Notes under the pieces: generated by a model
What the model was told of the DNA's origin: nothing
Seen by the model: the letters and a program-made list of their open reading frames with translations, nothing else
Database searches by the model: none
Part shown: in pieces, positions 49,604 through 61,361 of the stretch
How the letters are laid out: each line of letters starts with the position of its first letter
Position numbering within the stretch: the first letter of the stretch is position 1
From: Plantago ovata
Taxonomy: Eukaryota; Streptophyta; Magnoliopsida; Lamiales; Plantaginaceae
Reading direction: 5' to 3'
DNA: 64,000 nucleotides
Assembly: GCA_028274465.1 (NCBI GenBank)
Contig: CM051458.1
Location: 101,820,855-101,884,854, forward strand
Translations under genes and position numbers: made by a program

Positions 49604-51110
49604 TGATTTGATTTGGTGTTGGATGAGAAGAGTGTAAGATCGTTTGATGAATAATTTGTTGAGAAATAATTTATTTATTGATTACAGACAGGTTGACGGA
49701 GGAGGAGAAGGGAGAAGAAAGTGAAGAAGCAGAGAGACAAGTAAGCACGTGGTTTTTTTGGTTTGCTGCTGCTGTTTGTTTTTTGGTATGGAACTGGAAA
49801 AGTCGTTGTTTAATGCTCTTCTGCTTTCTTTCTTTTCTGTAATAAGAATATGGCGTGTAACCTAAGGACACACGTGAAAACTACTGTGGACAAGTGTTAC
49901 AATTAGTATTGATTTGTATTAATTTCTGAACTGAATTTGGAGTTAAATTACATGAATATACTTTTGATTTTTTTATTGAAAAATAATTTCAGTTAAATAG
50001 ATTTAAACAAATTCACTTCAAATATTTTTTTTCTGATTCGTTTTCAGCAAGACACTGTGTTTTTCCATCTTAAATTCAGTTTCATTCATTTCGGTACAAA
50101 TCATTCAAATCAGTACATACTAAGCAAATCAAGATTAACACAATTTAGTTTAGAATTTTTTTCCAGGTGAATCAACAGACTTGGTAAGGGTAAAGGTGTA
50201 AAATTACTTTCATGAGTAATTTCTAAATAGTTACATAATTTTATCAAATACAAAGTTATTATTATTATGATATAGTTTAAAATTAATTTATGACCTGAGC
50301 AGAATTGAATAAAATTCAAATTTGGCATTTGTTCAAGTAAGCTGTAGAATTGTTGATATCTCTTGTTTAATGAAGCTACCCAGATTTCATACCTAGTTAC
50401 CAACCTGGTGATTTGTTGATGCATGCTACTAGCAACAGTTGCGAATTTGTAGATTACCAGTATGAAAGAAATGTGCAGAAATAATTAAGACACAGGAATA
50501 CAAGTGGTAAAATTTAGTGACAACAGAAACACAGGGATGAGATGTGGCATAGTGCAGAATTGGAGATGCGGCACATATAAGATATAACGCTCTATTTAGA
50601 AGCTGATGATACTCTGGTAGCTTGCAGAGCAATGGTACCAAGTACGAATATGGCAACAACGTAATAAGCAGATGACATGATGAAGACTGAAACAACTGAC
50701 ACGTCTCAAACAGATGCAGCCTACATGCATGAGATCAACTTTCTAGCATCACCAACATCTGCTAATTCACAGAATTACATTACAATAAACAATGGGCTGC
50801 TATATATGGAGTAGAAGCAACTAACTACAATCTTCTGTCATCAGATATTACTCACCATTACATCTAACTACAGCTTTCTACTCGGAACAATATTTCATGT
50901 AATGGGAAAGGTAAAACAGCAATCAAGGGATGATAAGAAACAAGAGTAACTATAAAAAACAAACAAAAGGAACGCTTACAAGAATCAATAAATCCTAAAT
51001 ACACAAGCACATACTGAACACACATAAAACAGATGCCATAGCATGGAAAGTTGCAAAAAGGATGACGGATTACTATAAATATCCAATCAAACTAGGTCAG
51101 GGTCAGCTTG
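49604..51110. other. Intergenic between ADK and TON1
   Basis: The first 200 bases are the ADK promoter side. The block at 49930-50110 belongs weakly to the TTCAGTTC repeat family. The end nearest 51110 is the likely TON1 3' UTR. Minus-strand frames at 50110-50695 show no family resemblance. Confidence 0.4.
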
Positions 51111-54100
51111 CTACATGTGGTCACCCCTGCTGCTATCCTCAGAATCTTCATCCCCGGCATGCCTGCAACCAATTTATAAAGAATGCGTTAGATTTAACCC
51201 ACAAGGGTTCTATGATGCATATAGCATGTTATTTGAAGCAAATTCATTAATATGGGGTAAAACAAGGTCTAAACTTTTTGATCAACAATACAATAAAGGT
51301 CCACCAGGAAAAGTAACTTGTCGTGTAATCTAAAGTCAGATTCATGATTGTGAGAATTAGACGACATCATTCAATCAACACAGCCCTGGGTGTGTGACAC
51401 CCAGCAATACAATCAAGATTTCATGTTCCTCATGGAATATCAACACTGCTTGCTGGATTATCAATAATAATATCACAGGACGGTTGGAATTAGAATTACA
51501 AAGAAGAAGTTAATCAGTCAATAAGGTATCCCCATCCACCTATGCAGATTACCGCATCCACATTATGTCAAGGGTACTTGATGCATTTGTGTAATTAAGG
51601 AGTCGGTGTTTGTTAAGTATGTCCACTTGGTTATGACAACACTATGCCTTCAAGAATTAGACACTATTACATTTAGGAACTTGTATTTTTTGTCAAAACC
51701 TTCATGTATTTGATATAATAAATCAGATCTGGGCCTGGACACAATAATTAGTAAATTCAAACTGTATATAAATCCCCTGAAGGTTGCATTTAGGTAGGCC
51801 AAGTCTGCACACTGTAAATGTCCTTTTCTTCTTAAGGCCTGGTTAAATTCAAAGTTTCAAACATACCAACACATCATTGTGAGTTCATCAAGTGCAGGAT
51901 AGCTAGGCCCCACAACCAATCGAAATCTAAATTATGTAGTGCATTTCATCCAATTGAATCAGTTTCATCAATTAAACATAAGATTTTATTTTCTTTTTTT
52001 TAACTAAAAAAAAATCCACATCCAAAATTTTCACAGCTCCATTTATGTTGTTCGCTCTCACATCCATTTAATTTCTCTATATATGGTCAATGTCACTCCA
52101 AAATATCTGCATACAATGAGTAATTGCATGGACTATGGAATTACTGTAGCTGGCGTGCATGCCACCATTTCTAAAGAACCAACAATTTTGAAATTTTCAC
52201 AAAATAGAGAGAGACCAACCTCCACGAAGTGGTCAGGTGACGTGCTTTCCGATCCAATTGCAAATTTTCCAAAGCAGCTGAAGCTCGGACTACGTCTTCT
52301 GAAACTTCATCATTGTCATATCTCCAGTTGTACTCATCTTTCCTGTAGCCAGACGTGGATGAACCAGCCCTTCGATCTGAGAACAGGATACATTAGCAAA
52401 ACAACATAATGAACTTGATATGGGGAAAGCAGTTTTCAACTACTCACCAGAAGATAGAGAAGATGGAAGAGGCCTGCGGAGAGAATTAAATTATTGATTA
52501 GTTAAAGCCAAAACTTGTCCATGCAAGTTAATGTAAAAGAATAACTGAATAAGTAGTAGAATAAGAGAATATTTATAGATCATTAACCTTCCTAATGGAG
52601 GCAAACCCCCAGCAACTGATGATGAGGTAGGTCTCCTTGCGTTTCGAACTTCCATGTTAGGTAGGGATTCCGCCTCTGGAGTCGCCAGTCTCCTGTTGTT
52701 ACCTCTTCCTGAAGATAAGTTCTGCAAAAGTAACTTGTTAAAACACTTGGTAGGGAGTAGAAACATAGAAATACATTTTATAGTTAATACTATAGAAAAT
52801 CATAAGTGAAACTAATACTTAACATGTTTCAGGAATGCAGTCGTCGTGAGAGCCGACCCTAGACTAGTAAATGTCATGCCGAAAGCACACAAAAATATCA
52901 TTAAGCAGTAATGTGTACCCTTTCTACGCAAGCATTCATTCTCCTTAGTAAATTTCTAATACTGCTAGAATGTAAAAGATCTGATATATTTTTAAATGAG
53001 TAATCATAAGAGATACGGCGATCAAATTCGGAGGATAAGACAAAAAATAAGAATTCATCACACCTCATACTTCAAGAACCCCTCAAGCACATCCAGAAGC
53101 AAGGGCCCACTATCTCCATTCCTATTTAAGTCATAGCCATTCTTGTTGCTGAACTCTTTTAACTCAGATTTCCAGGAATCCTTTGGCTGAACCACAAAGT
53201 TAACCCCATTAACATACATCACGTATAAGGATGACTGAACTAATAAGTTAGAAATCAAGAAACAAGAAATGTCGGAAAAATACCATATTGCACTCTGGTA
53301 AGTAAACTTTCATTGTGTGATTTAGTTGAGCCCAATCCAAATATTCACATATCAGTGCACTCAGAAGCCTTCCTGCATAACACATCAAACATGAAGACAA
53401 AGATGAAGCGAAAAGCATACTAAGCAACATAAAACTTGGAGTTTTGAAGCCCCAATTCACTTGTTTAACAATAACCCTGAATTCTTTTCATTTTGTTCAA
53501 CTGCTCAACTTCTATCCACAATGTTAAAAGAACTTAATTAACAAACATTCTGCATGTAAAGGTATTCTTCTGAATGTCTTGAAGCACATTTCTTCTGATT
53601 TGCATACTAGTGACATAATGTCATCAAAGGGAATACTCTAATTTGAAAGAGGAAATGTTCCCAGTTTCAGTTCAACGCAGATGGAACATTGAAGTACTAT
53701 GACCAGGGTCTTAACATTTAACACACAGATTAAAACAATACATTATCTCAGGAAAAAAAAAAAAAAAAAAGGATGCTGTCCACCGGAAAAGTACCTGAAG
53801 GAGAGTTGTGAAGTTGCTTTGCTCGTTCATTACAGCTACCCAACAGTGCAGGTGGCAGTCCATCTTCTTTCTCCACCACCTTATCCTCCTCTTCGATTGC
53901 TTCAAAAACACTCGCCCTCAGTTCAGCCTAAGAACCAAGATAAAATAGAGTTTCAACATCATATCATATTGAATTTAATTATTCAAAAAAACAACTGCAG
54001 GAATTCGATACGTTTTGACACCACTACTACTGCATTTCTACACTATCGAATTTGATCGAACTTAGCTAGAATACTCTACACAATAACATTGCAATGGAAT

Positions 54101-54478
54101 AATTAAACAGATTCAAGTACAATATGGACCACTAGTCTAGCATAAATTAGCTCAATGAAATACCAAATCATTAAAATCCCAAAAAATTACATCATCAATC
54201 CCTAATACTAAATTTCCCAAATCCGAATCCGACGAGTTCAAAATCAAGCTCATTCTATAAACCTAGCTTTTGAATCAGTGAAAATGAACCCTCCAAATCG
54301 TCCGATCTTGACCACAACTCGACATAAAACCCCATAGATACAACCATAAAACATGGAAAATTGGCACAAATGGAAGAAAAGGGAAACTAACACGGATCTT
54401 GGCGAGAACGCCCTTTTTCTCGAGCGTGCGAGTGACGAGGGTCTTCAAATCCATCATTTCTCGAGTGTAATCGTCCAT
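51111..54478 (-). CDS. TON1: TONNEAU1, cortical microtubule organiser
   Basis: Eight exons on the minus strand (54478-54392, 53927-53795, 53372-53284, 53186-53064, 52721-52588, 52473-52448, 52376-52220, 51162-51111) encode 266 residues, against about 257-260 in Arabidopsis TON1A/TON1B. TON1 is related to centrosomal FOP and OFD1 proteins. It works with TRM proteins and a PP2A subunit (FASS/TON2) to form the preprophase band and order cortical microtubules. The N terminus MDDYTREMMDLKTLVTRTLE is nearly invariant in plants. GRLLSALICEYLDWAQLNHT (74-93) is the LisH-like region, followed by PKDSWKSELKEF and NRNGDSGPLLLDVLEGFLKY. The Ser/Arg-rich middle is variable, and the tail ASAALENLQLDRKARHLTTS is conserved. 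Exon 6 is only 26 bases. All phases agree. Confidence 0.96.
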
Positions 54479-54802
54479 TTCCTTTCTTCTTGTTGCAGTG
54501 ATGATTTGAATTTCAGGCCCTCACCAGCTCAAACCAATTTCAAAGGACCTGAGATGAGGGTCAGGTAGATAAATGTTTTTTCGTATATCTTCCAACTTTT
54601 CTACACAACAAACAAAAATGTAACAAAACAAAGAAAAAGAAACATAAAAACGTACTTGTCTCAAACGCGAGATATTAAGACGCGTCACCTTACGTGGACT
54701 TTGTTCTATTAAGGCCCATGGGGCATGATGGGCTATGAAGCTTGCACTTCGTAATTTATTTTCGGGTGGGAAAAAATTCAACGTTAGAGCTGAGTGCATA
54801 GT

Positions 54803-54968
54803 ACAAAGAAGGCTCTGAAAACTAATTATTTTCATTTTAGTTCTATTCGGTTCGATCTTTTCAAGATCTATTCAGTTTAATTAAACTTGATTAGTTGCAA
54901 TTTATAATACAAATAAATTCTATTCAGTTTAGTTCAACTTCATCCAGTTCAGTTTGAAAAGAACAGTT
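54803..54968. repeat. Second clear copy of the TTCAGTTC-rich repeat
   Basis: It shares GGCTCTG, AAAACTAATTATTTTCA, ATAATACAAATAAATTC and the end GAAAAGAACAG with the block at 42873-43075. It is slightly shortened at its left end. Confidence 0.65.
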
Positions 54969-55379
54969 TCGAAGTATTACACTTTAATTAACAAATTGGA
55001 TATTTTAAAATTTTACAAGAAACAATTGTTGAACATGTATTCTATTCCAATACAATATAATACAATATGTCGAATTCTATACTTTTATTAGTGTTGTTGT
55101 GGTAGCATTTTAAAACAAGTTTGAGCCTCTTTTCATACTTACTTTACTAATTAGTCGAATTATCTTGGTTTGGTAATGCTAGGTAGGTTCGATCGGTAAT
55201 ATTTATGAGATATGATACATCCATACTCGATACTAATCATAGTCAATAATAAGGCACGTTAATCATACTCGATAAAGGCTCATGTTATTAGGGTTTTATG
55301 TTCATTTTGTTGGCGAGTTCGGCTCCAACTCGAGCTAGTTAGAGGCTTAGAGCCAATTAGATGAGCTCGCGTATAAAAG
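54969..55379. other. Intergenic, AT-rich, entering a GCTCG repeat
   Basis: No gene was recognised. From about 55300 the sequence turns into the GGCTCG-type repeat also seen at 43605-44095. Confidence 0.4.
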
Positions 55380-57000
55380 ATATGACATGAATATGAACTT
55401 TTGCTAGTTTACTAAACGAGTCGAATTAGTCGGCTCGGCTCGAGTGTTTTTCGAACTCGAAAATACTCGGTTCAAACAACAACATTGCTTTTGATGATTC
55501 TCGACTACGATTAGATTGCCAATTAACCAAATTACTGGGGTAAAAATGCCATTATCCTAACTGCAGTAATCTGTACATTTGTGTACGAAATCTGTGTAGT
55601 TTTGTTTGGTACCATGATAACAAGGCACATTCAAATACTCTGCAGAAACTGCCATAGAATTAATCTGAACGTTTCTACTTTCTATGGTAAAACCAGAGGT
55701 TAGCCAGTAAGAAGTAAGAACCACATTGCACTCTCCTGCCCCATACTGCTGAAACTCAATGTCCATTTCGAAAACACCTTGCGAATCCAACAATTTTAGT
55801 TAGGGGGTAAAAAAAATTCTAACCATTAATTAAGAAAAACAAGCAAAAAAAAAAAAAAAAAAAAAAAAAGGTTCTGGAAAGAATTAAGATTTAAATCTTT
55901 AAGGTAAAAACAAACAAATTTCAGGCGAAGTATGTTATTAGTAATTAGTAAGTATCTTAAAAATAAGCTTGTAATTAAAGCCAATTTTAGACCTAACAAG
56001 CCGTAAACTGTTTTGATTGATACCTAAGTGACTCAGTTGGTTGATTTTGTAGTTGAGAAAAAACCAGTTCTACACTAAATAAGAAATTCTTCTAATTAAG
56101 GACTCAAATCACTCTAATCTTGTGGCTCATTAATTAACTTAATTACTCTTCGTGTGATTGTGATTTTGTGAGAGATTCTTGATGTGTTTCATGTTTGCCT
56201 AGACTATATGGCCTGATCATTAATAGATGTTTCTTGATTCTAAAAAATAATAGTAATAATAATAGATAATAGATAATGTGATGTTGGAGAAAATTTAGGA
56301 AGGTAATTAACCATATTAATACTAAAATTAGTAAAATTATCAATTCGTAAAAAAGTATTCACTAAATTGACAGAAAGTTTTTAGGTTACACTAATTTGAT
56401 AGAAAGTGTTAAAAGTATCACTAATTTATAATTATTCCTTACATAAATTTTAGGAAGATTTTGGTTGAGATGGAGGGAGACTTTATAATGGTATAAACTT
56501 GTAAGAAAATTTAGAATTTCTTTTATTTATAGTAATACTGTCAGACAAAATTTGGAGTATTTTAGAAAAGTAGAGATAAAATAAATAAATTTTAGAAAAG
56601 TAGAGATAAAATAATAGAAAATTTTGTACTCAACTTATTAAAATCATTAATTTTTTTTACTATCTTTTGGAGTATTTTAAGATCTAATGACTTAATTTGA
56701 ACATTTATAAAATTTAGAGGGGACAAATATTTTTTAGCGGGTTTGGGGTCAAACCAAGTAAATAAAATAAAATTTTCAGGGGACAATTACCCCGTCAACA
56801 CATGTTTGGCTTCGCCCCTTGCTTCGACTACTATATTCAATTATTCATCAATCACCAGAGTTTTTAAACTTCAGAAAGAAATGAGCTATTGAAGGGAGAT
56901 CGATGAGATCTCTTCGATCATCACTGAAGATACAAACAAGTATATATGATTCGTCATGTAGTACAAGCACCTAAAAATCCACTTCTAGTATTATAATTCA
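55380..57000. repeat. Duplicated block, copy A, with a 1-kb insertion
   Basis: About 55380-55775 and 56835-57000 match 59700-60250 in order and orientation. Shared stretches are TTTTGTTTGGTACCATGATA, ATTGCACTCTCCTGCC, ATGAGCTATTGAAGG and TACAAGCACC. Roughly 1.06 kb between them (55776-56834) is absent from copy B. A 26-28 base A run at about 55845-55870 lies in this extra part. A minus-strand frame at 55557-55793 (78 codons) is the longest open stretch; I do not recognise it, and copy B has a stop in the equivalent place, so it is probably a relic. Confidence 0.7.
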
Positions 57001-57092
57001 ACGGACATGCATGCAAAGAAGTTGACAAACATGACATTTAGATGAGAACAGATTTCTAGTTCAAAGAAACAAAACTTACTTATTATTACTAA

Positions 57093-58306
57093 GAGCCCGT
57101 TTGGTTTGAACTAGGAAAAATAAAACTGACATTTCCTAAGAAATCTGGTCCAACCCATAAGTTGAAAATGTAGGCTTTTTCCATGTTTGGTTTCTTAAAA
57201 TTGACTAGGAAATCTGGTTCAAATTATTAAACCCATTTTAGTTAAATAAATAAATAAATAAAAAGAATTAGAACAGATCTATTGGGGAAGAATCCCATGA
57301 GCCTGCCGGCGGAATTCTGGTAGGCCTACATGAAACCTCCCAACACTCCGATCATACCTCCTGTCACCATCGACGGACCCCTAATTCCAGGCTTCATCCC
57401 AGAGAGATAGCCAACGATGACGGAGATACCGGTGATGGTGGAGAAACGGAGGTAATCGAGGGTGTTGAAGTTGCCGACGGTTTTGAAGGACCAGGAAGAA
57501 GAACCAGCTTCCCAGCCCAACGAATCGGGTCCCAAGGGGCGTGTTGTTTCCCCGAAATGGGCATCCCAATCGGGATCTTTGCTGCTGTTTCCGCCGCCGT
57601 CGTCTTGGGTGGAGAAGGGCTTCTGAGATGCAGCGATGAGATGAGGTCGGAAAGAAGCCCTCCTTGTATTGGTGATTGAGATTCGAGACAGTGATTGAAA
57701 TAGGCCTCGCATTTTTTTATTTTTTATTTTTCTCTGTGAGAGTGTTGAGTTTTGGGGAGGAAGAAGAAGAAGAAAAAAAATGAGTTGCAGAAGCTCACAA
57801 GGGTTTTATCATGGATGACAAAAACCCACACGAACTTGAATCGGCGAATTAAGAAGAACTGAAAACTAGTTCTAATCGAGGGTGTTGAAGGACAGAGAGA
57901 AGGACTGTCGATTGATTAATGAAAGAGGAAGAAGAAGAAGAAAAATACCTAAATTCTCTCTGTGGGAATGGAATTTATGAAGAAGATGATGATGAAGAAT
58001 GTGGTGGGTAATAATCTGGACTAATGAGGACAATTTGGACAATAATCTAGTGTTTTCAGGGTCAAAATTGTAACTACGAAAATTTGGAACTTTTCCAATA
58101 TGGAATACATGCCCATGTAAAATAAGTAGGAAAAGTTTTGCAATTTAATGCACAAAACTCCATCAACATGATTTTCGGTTACATAAAAAGAAAAATATGG
58201 TCTGACCGGATTGAGACATTTCCTATATCTTTTCCTATGATCCAATAAGTAAATGTTAGGCAAAATCACTAAAACTTTTCCTTTTCCTAGTGAACTAAAC
58301 AGCCCC
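57093..58306. mobile_element. PIF/Harbinger-like element enclosing a host-derived reading frame
   Basis: The left end starts GAGCCCGTTTGGTTTGAACT and the right end, on the minus strand, starts GGGGCTGTTTAGTTCACTAG. Both run on into AGGAAAA. TAA flanks each side (57090-57092 and 58307-58309), the 3-bp TWA site of PIF/Harbinger elements. The left terminus agrees with the partial element at 1-406. No transposase is seen. Inside lies a 128-codon reading frame related to a mitochondrial protein, so this may be a gene-carrying non-autonomous copy of 1214 bp. Two independent elements flanking a gene by chance is the other reading. Confidence 0.6.
57326..57712 (-). pseudogene. Chimeric complex I 21-kDa-subunit-like frame, probably truncated
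   Basis: A single exon encodes 128 residues on the minus strand. Residues 1 to about 35 (MRGLFQSLSRISITNTRRAS) look like a mitochondrial presequence. Residues 36-75, with KDPDWDAHFGETTRPLGP, are unknown to me. Residues 76-128 (VGNFNTLDYLRFSTITGISV, YLSGMKPGIRGPSMVTGG) match the plant NADH-ubiquinone oxidoreductase 20.9/21-kDa subunit, At4g16450-like. The frame stops at GGFM/TAG, yet AYQNSAGRLMGFFPN follows in the same frame; family members have Tyr where the TAG is. So the family-conserved C terminus is cut off. The lack of introns and the fused N terminus suggest a retrocopy or a rearranged copy carried by the surrounding TIR element. It could still be expressed as a short protein. Confidence 0.72.
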
Positions 58307-58556
58307 TAACAGAAAGCATAAAATTAAAGGGGCTGGTCTTTCAGAAACAATTGAGAGCTAAAAAACAAAAAACAATCTTTCTTCACTTATTTAAACATAT
58401 ATGAGTAAGTGACCCTTAAAGCACCAGCGAGATAGGGAACGTAATCTATTGCATATCCATCGACGAAGCTGAGAGTACCTGGAAAACTTAAGGTTGAATT
58501 TTATTGCTTTTCGAGGGGTTCTCAAAACTAAAACCGATCGAGTCATATCACCATCA

Positions 58557-59614
58557 TTAATTCTTTCCACGGACAATAGACAATATATAAGTAACATATT
58601 TTCTAGTCCTCTCTACCTCAGGATATTGAGCTATAAGATTAGAAAGATCGACTTTATACTTGACAAACCACTCAGAGTAATCCGTGGTCATCTCATAGAT
58701 ATCGAACTGAGGTAGGGTGCAGTTGGCGAAATGCAAGTGATCGCCTGACTTCCCAAAGTAACAACGCGTCTCATCCTGATTCCGAAAGTCATAAAAATCC
58801 TCTCCAGGTTTTGCTAGAACTTGCGGAGGCGGCGATGGCATTTCAGTGAGCAGCAGATTGTCGACATGAAAACGCAATGATGTTAGTTTTTTTTATATCC
58901 AAGAATGATGATGTACTAGGATGGTCTTTCGGAATATCAACTCCAAGCTAGTGTATACAACCCTTCCAATAGACTCCTTGTTTAAATCGAAACCGACTAA
59001 ATGACGTTGATTTTGCCTTTGGTAGCTCTGCACCTGTGCTCCATTCGTCCGTCTCAGTCTCAGATGAGTAGATTCGAAAAACAAGCTTATCTTCCTTCAC
59101 TGGCCGCATTCGGTTAGAACGGTTGCTAAAAACGTACACAACTTTGTAATGCTGGGATTTAAGAGGATCGAAAGCTATGGTTGCTCCCATTCGATATCGA
59201 CAAGGACATCTGGCATCAGGAGGCAGGGTAGTAGAGCAGTCAGTGGTGGGATTGTAGACGTAGATGATCATACTCCTCCTGGAGCAGAGCATGAGACCGT
59301 TGCAAGCGTGCAGGATCTCATCATTAGGGATGAAATGGTGATTTATGGGAATGGCGATTGAGTTGTTGTCGTTGCTGCATGTTGTTCGGATAAAGAGGAA
59401 TGAATTGAAAGCTAGATCTGTGGCCGAAGAAAATTCCACGGCGTGGATTTGGATCAGGGAAGAATCTAGGATTGGTGATGAGTGACAACCATGGTTTATA
59501 CACTAATTTTTTGAAGCGAATTAGGGATTTGATCTCCAATTTCACCAGGATTTGACGTAGCAGATCGTCGATTGAACCAACGATTTCAGCAGATGATTCA
59601 TTTTCCAGGAACAA
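58557..59614 (-). pseudogene. F-box protein pseudogene, At5g07610-like family
   Basis: The minus strand begins with an F-box (IDDLLRQILVKLEIKSLIRF, then KPWLSLITNPRFF) and RRGIFFGHRSSFQFIPLYPN. It continues in another frame with HACNGLMLCSR, YNPTTDCSTTLPP and IAFDPLKSQHYKVVYVFSNR, and ends in a third piece with DNLLLTEMPSPP, RCYFGKSGDHLHF and FDIYEMTTDYSEWFVKYKVD. That order is the F-box plus kelch/FBA-like associated domain of this family. One frameshift lies near 59390, a stop replaces the usual Trp after GCIH near 58950, and another shift lies near the A run at 58890. SCF substrate adaptors need the whole protein, so this copy is dead. Confidence 0.82.
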
Positions 59615-59699
59615 CCGATGATGATGGTGAAGAAGAAGATCCAGGGTTTCTTTGGTTCATGCTGCTTGTTCTTCTTCTCTCCATTATTAGTTGCCTGGC

Positions 59700-60250
59700 A
59701 TGAATTTTTGCTAGTTTTCTAAACGAGCCGAATTAGTTGGCTCGACCACTCGGCTCGAGTGTTTTTCAAAATAAAAAAAAATATTCGGTTTGACTCCAAC
59801 AACAACACTAATGAAACCAGGGTAGATTGCCAATTAATATGTATTCTGTGTACCAATCTGCTTAGTTTTGTTTGGTACCATGATAACAAGGCATTCTACA
59901 AAAATATTGTAAACATAGAGAATTTTAGGATAATATTCACCAGGATATTCTGATAGTCTTGATCATTGAAAAATATACATACAATACAGTGCTCTCTAGA
60001 AACTGCCATAGTATTAATCTGATAATTTCTATAGTTATATCAGAATGATGTTTAGGCAGTATGAACCACATTGCACTCTCCTGCCTCATACTACTGAAAA
60101 TCAATGTGGAAAATGTTTTTACAATATTTTCATCAATCACCGGAAATGAGCTATTGAAGGAAGATGAGATGCCTTTGATCATCACTAAACTGAAGCTACA
60201 AGCAGTATTTTTCGTCATGTAATACAAGCACCAAAAATCCACTTCTATAA
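59700..60250. repeat. Duplicated block, copy B
   Basis: This is the shorter partner of 55380-57000. It starts with the same TTTTTGCTAGTTT and AAACGAG...GAATTAGT sequence next to a GGCTCG repeat and ends with ACAAGCACC and AAAATCCACTTCTA. It lacks the 1-kb insertion. The F-box pseudogene and the TIR element lie between the two copies. Confidence 0.7.
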
Positions 60251-61361
60251 TGATGTGGTTCTGCTTGGCCAACACCAATTTGCGACATTGGTTCTGCTTG
60301 GATACTCTGCAACCTTCTACCCAGGTATCAAGTTGGGATCCTTATACTAGTTCCTCTGTTCCTATACTTTCACTTTTGCTTTTCCATTGTCAAGTTGGGA
60401 TCCTTATAAGCTTATGGTCAGATGTAGCTGGCCGGGGCTGTACCAGAACGAAATCCATTGGGTCAACTGAAGCATAATGAACCTGAGATCAAATAAAGCA
60501 TTCAGAAACCTTACCAGTCGGTCCAACCCCAAGGAAACTCCGAATACAGGCCTAATAAAATGACAGAGATAAAAAGTTTTAACTAATTTAACATCATCAG
60601 TATATAGTTTTATGAAATTTAAGTCCTTCCATTATATCTGTAATCCTATTGCCGCTCTACCAGGCCAAATTAACATCAATAATATTGAATGCAGAAATTG
60701 TATGATTATGAACACAAATCTTAAGAGTAGATTTCATTTGATTTGTGTATATTAATGTATACTTATAATGCAGAGAAATCATCTTATTGCATGGTGTAAT
60801 TTTGGTCAGATACATCAACCAATTAATGTTGTATCATTGTCTATTAACACTCCCTGATCTAATCCACCAAGAAGCTGACAAACATAAGAAGACAGATAGG
60901 GACTGAGGATTCAAGAAAAGTACTGCTACTTGTCCACGCGAAATTTCTTGATGTTGCAACCAGCATAGAAAGATCCCCCACTAAACTTGGACTTTCTGTG
61001 AGTATGAGCTATTGAGCTTCAAACTTTTCTTTTGTGCTGCTGAAATCAAACAGTAGAACTTTGAATTGAACGAAAAATCTGTAAGTTGTAATGGAAGTTG
61101 ACTAAGTGTTTAAGGAAAAAACATATCATATTGCATAGTGCTCTTCTGTTCTTCGTTAATCTTCTTTGAAAGATTTAGTTTCACATTTTCCCTAATACTA
61201 CAGTTTTATGATGGATTCGAAATATTACGTTGGAGTGTGAATGTTATGCCAACTAAAATTCAGATGAATTTATGATAATGTCTCTATTAATTCTAACTGT
61301 GCATGCTGCCGATTTCTTCCAGATTACAGTCGAAGAAAAGCGGGCTGTACAAGTTCAGTAA
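60251..61361. other. Spacer upstream of the SCPL gene, with a possible gene scrap
   Basis: CAAGTTGGGATCCTTATA occurs twice (about 60332 and 60391). On the minus strand, 60535-60400 reads PVFGVSLGLDRLVRFL in one frame and HYASVDPMDFVLVQPRPATS in another, which looks more protein-like than its surroundings. I cannot assign it to a family. The rest is AT-rich promoter-side DNA. Confidence 0.35.
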
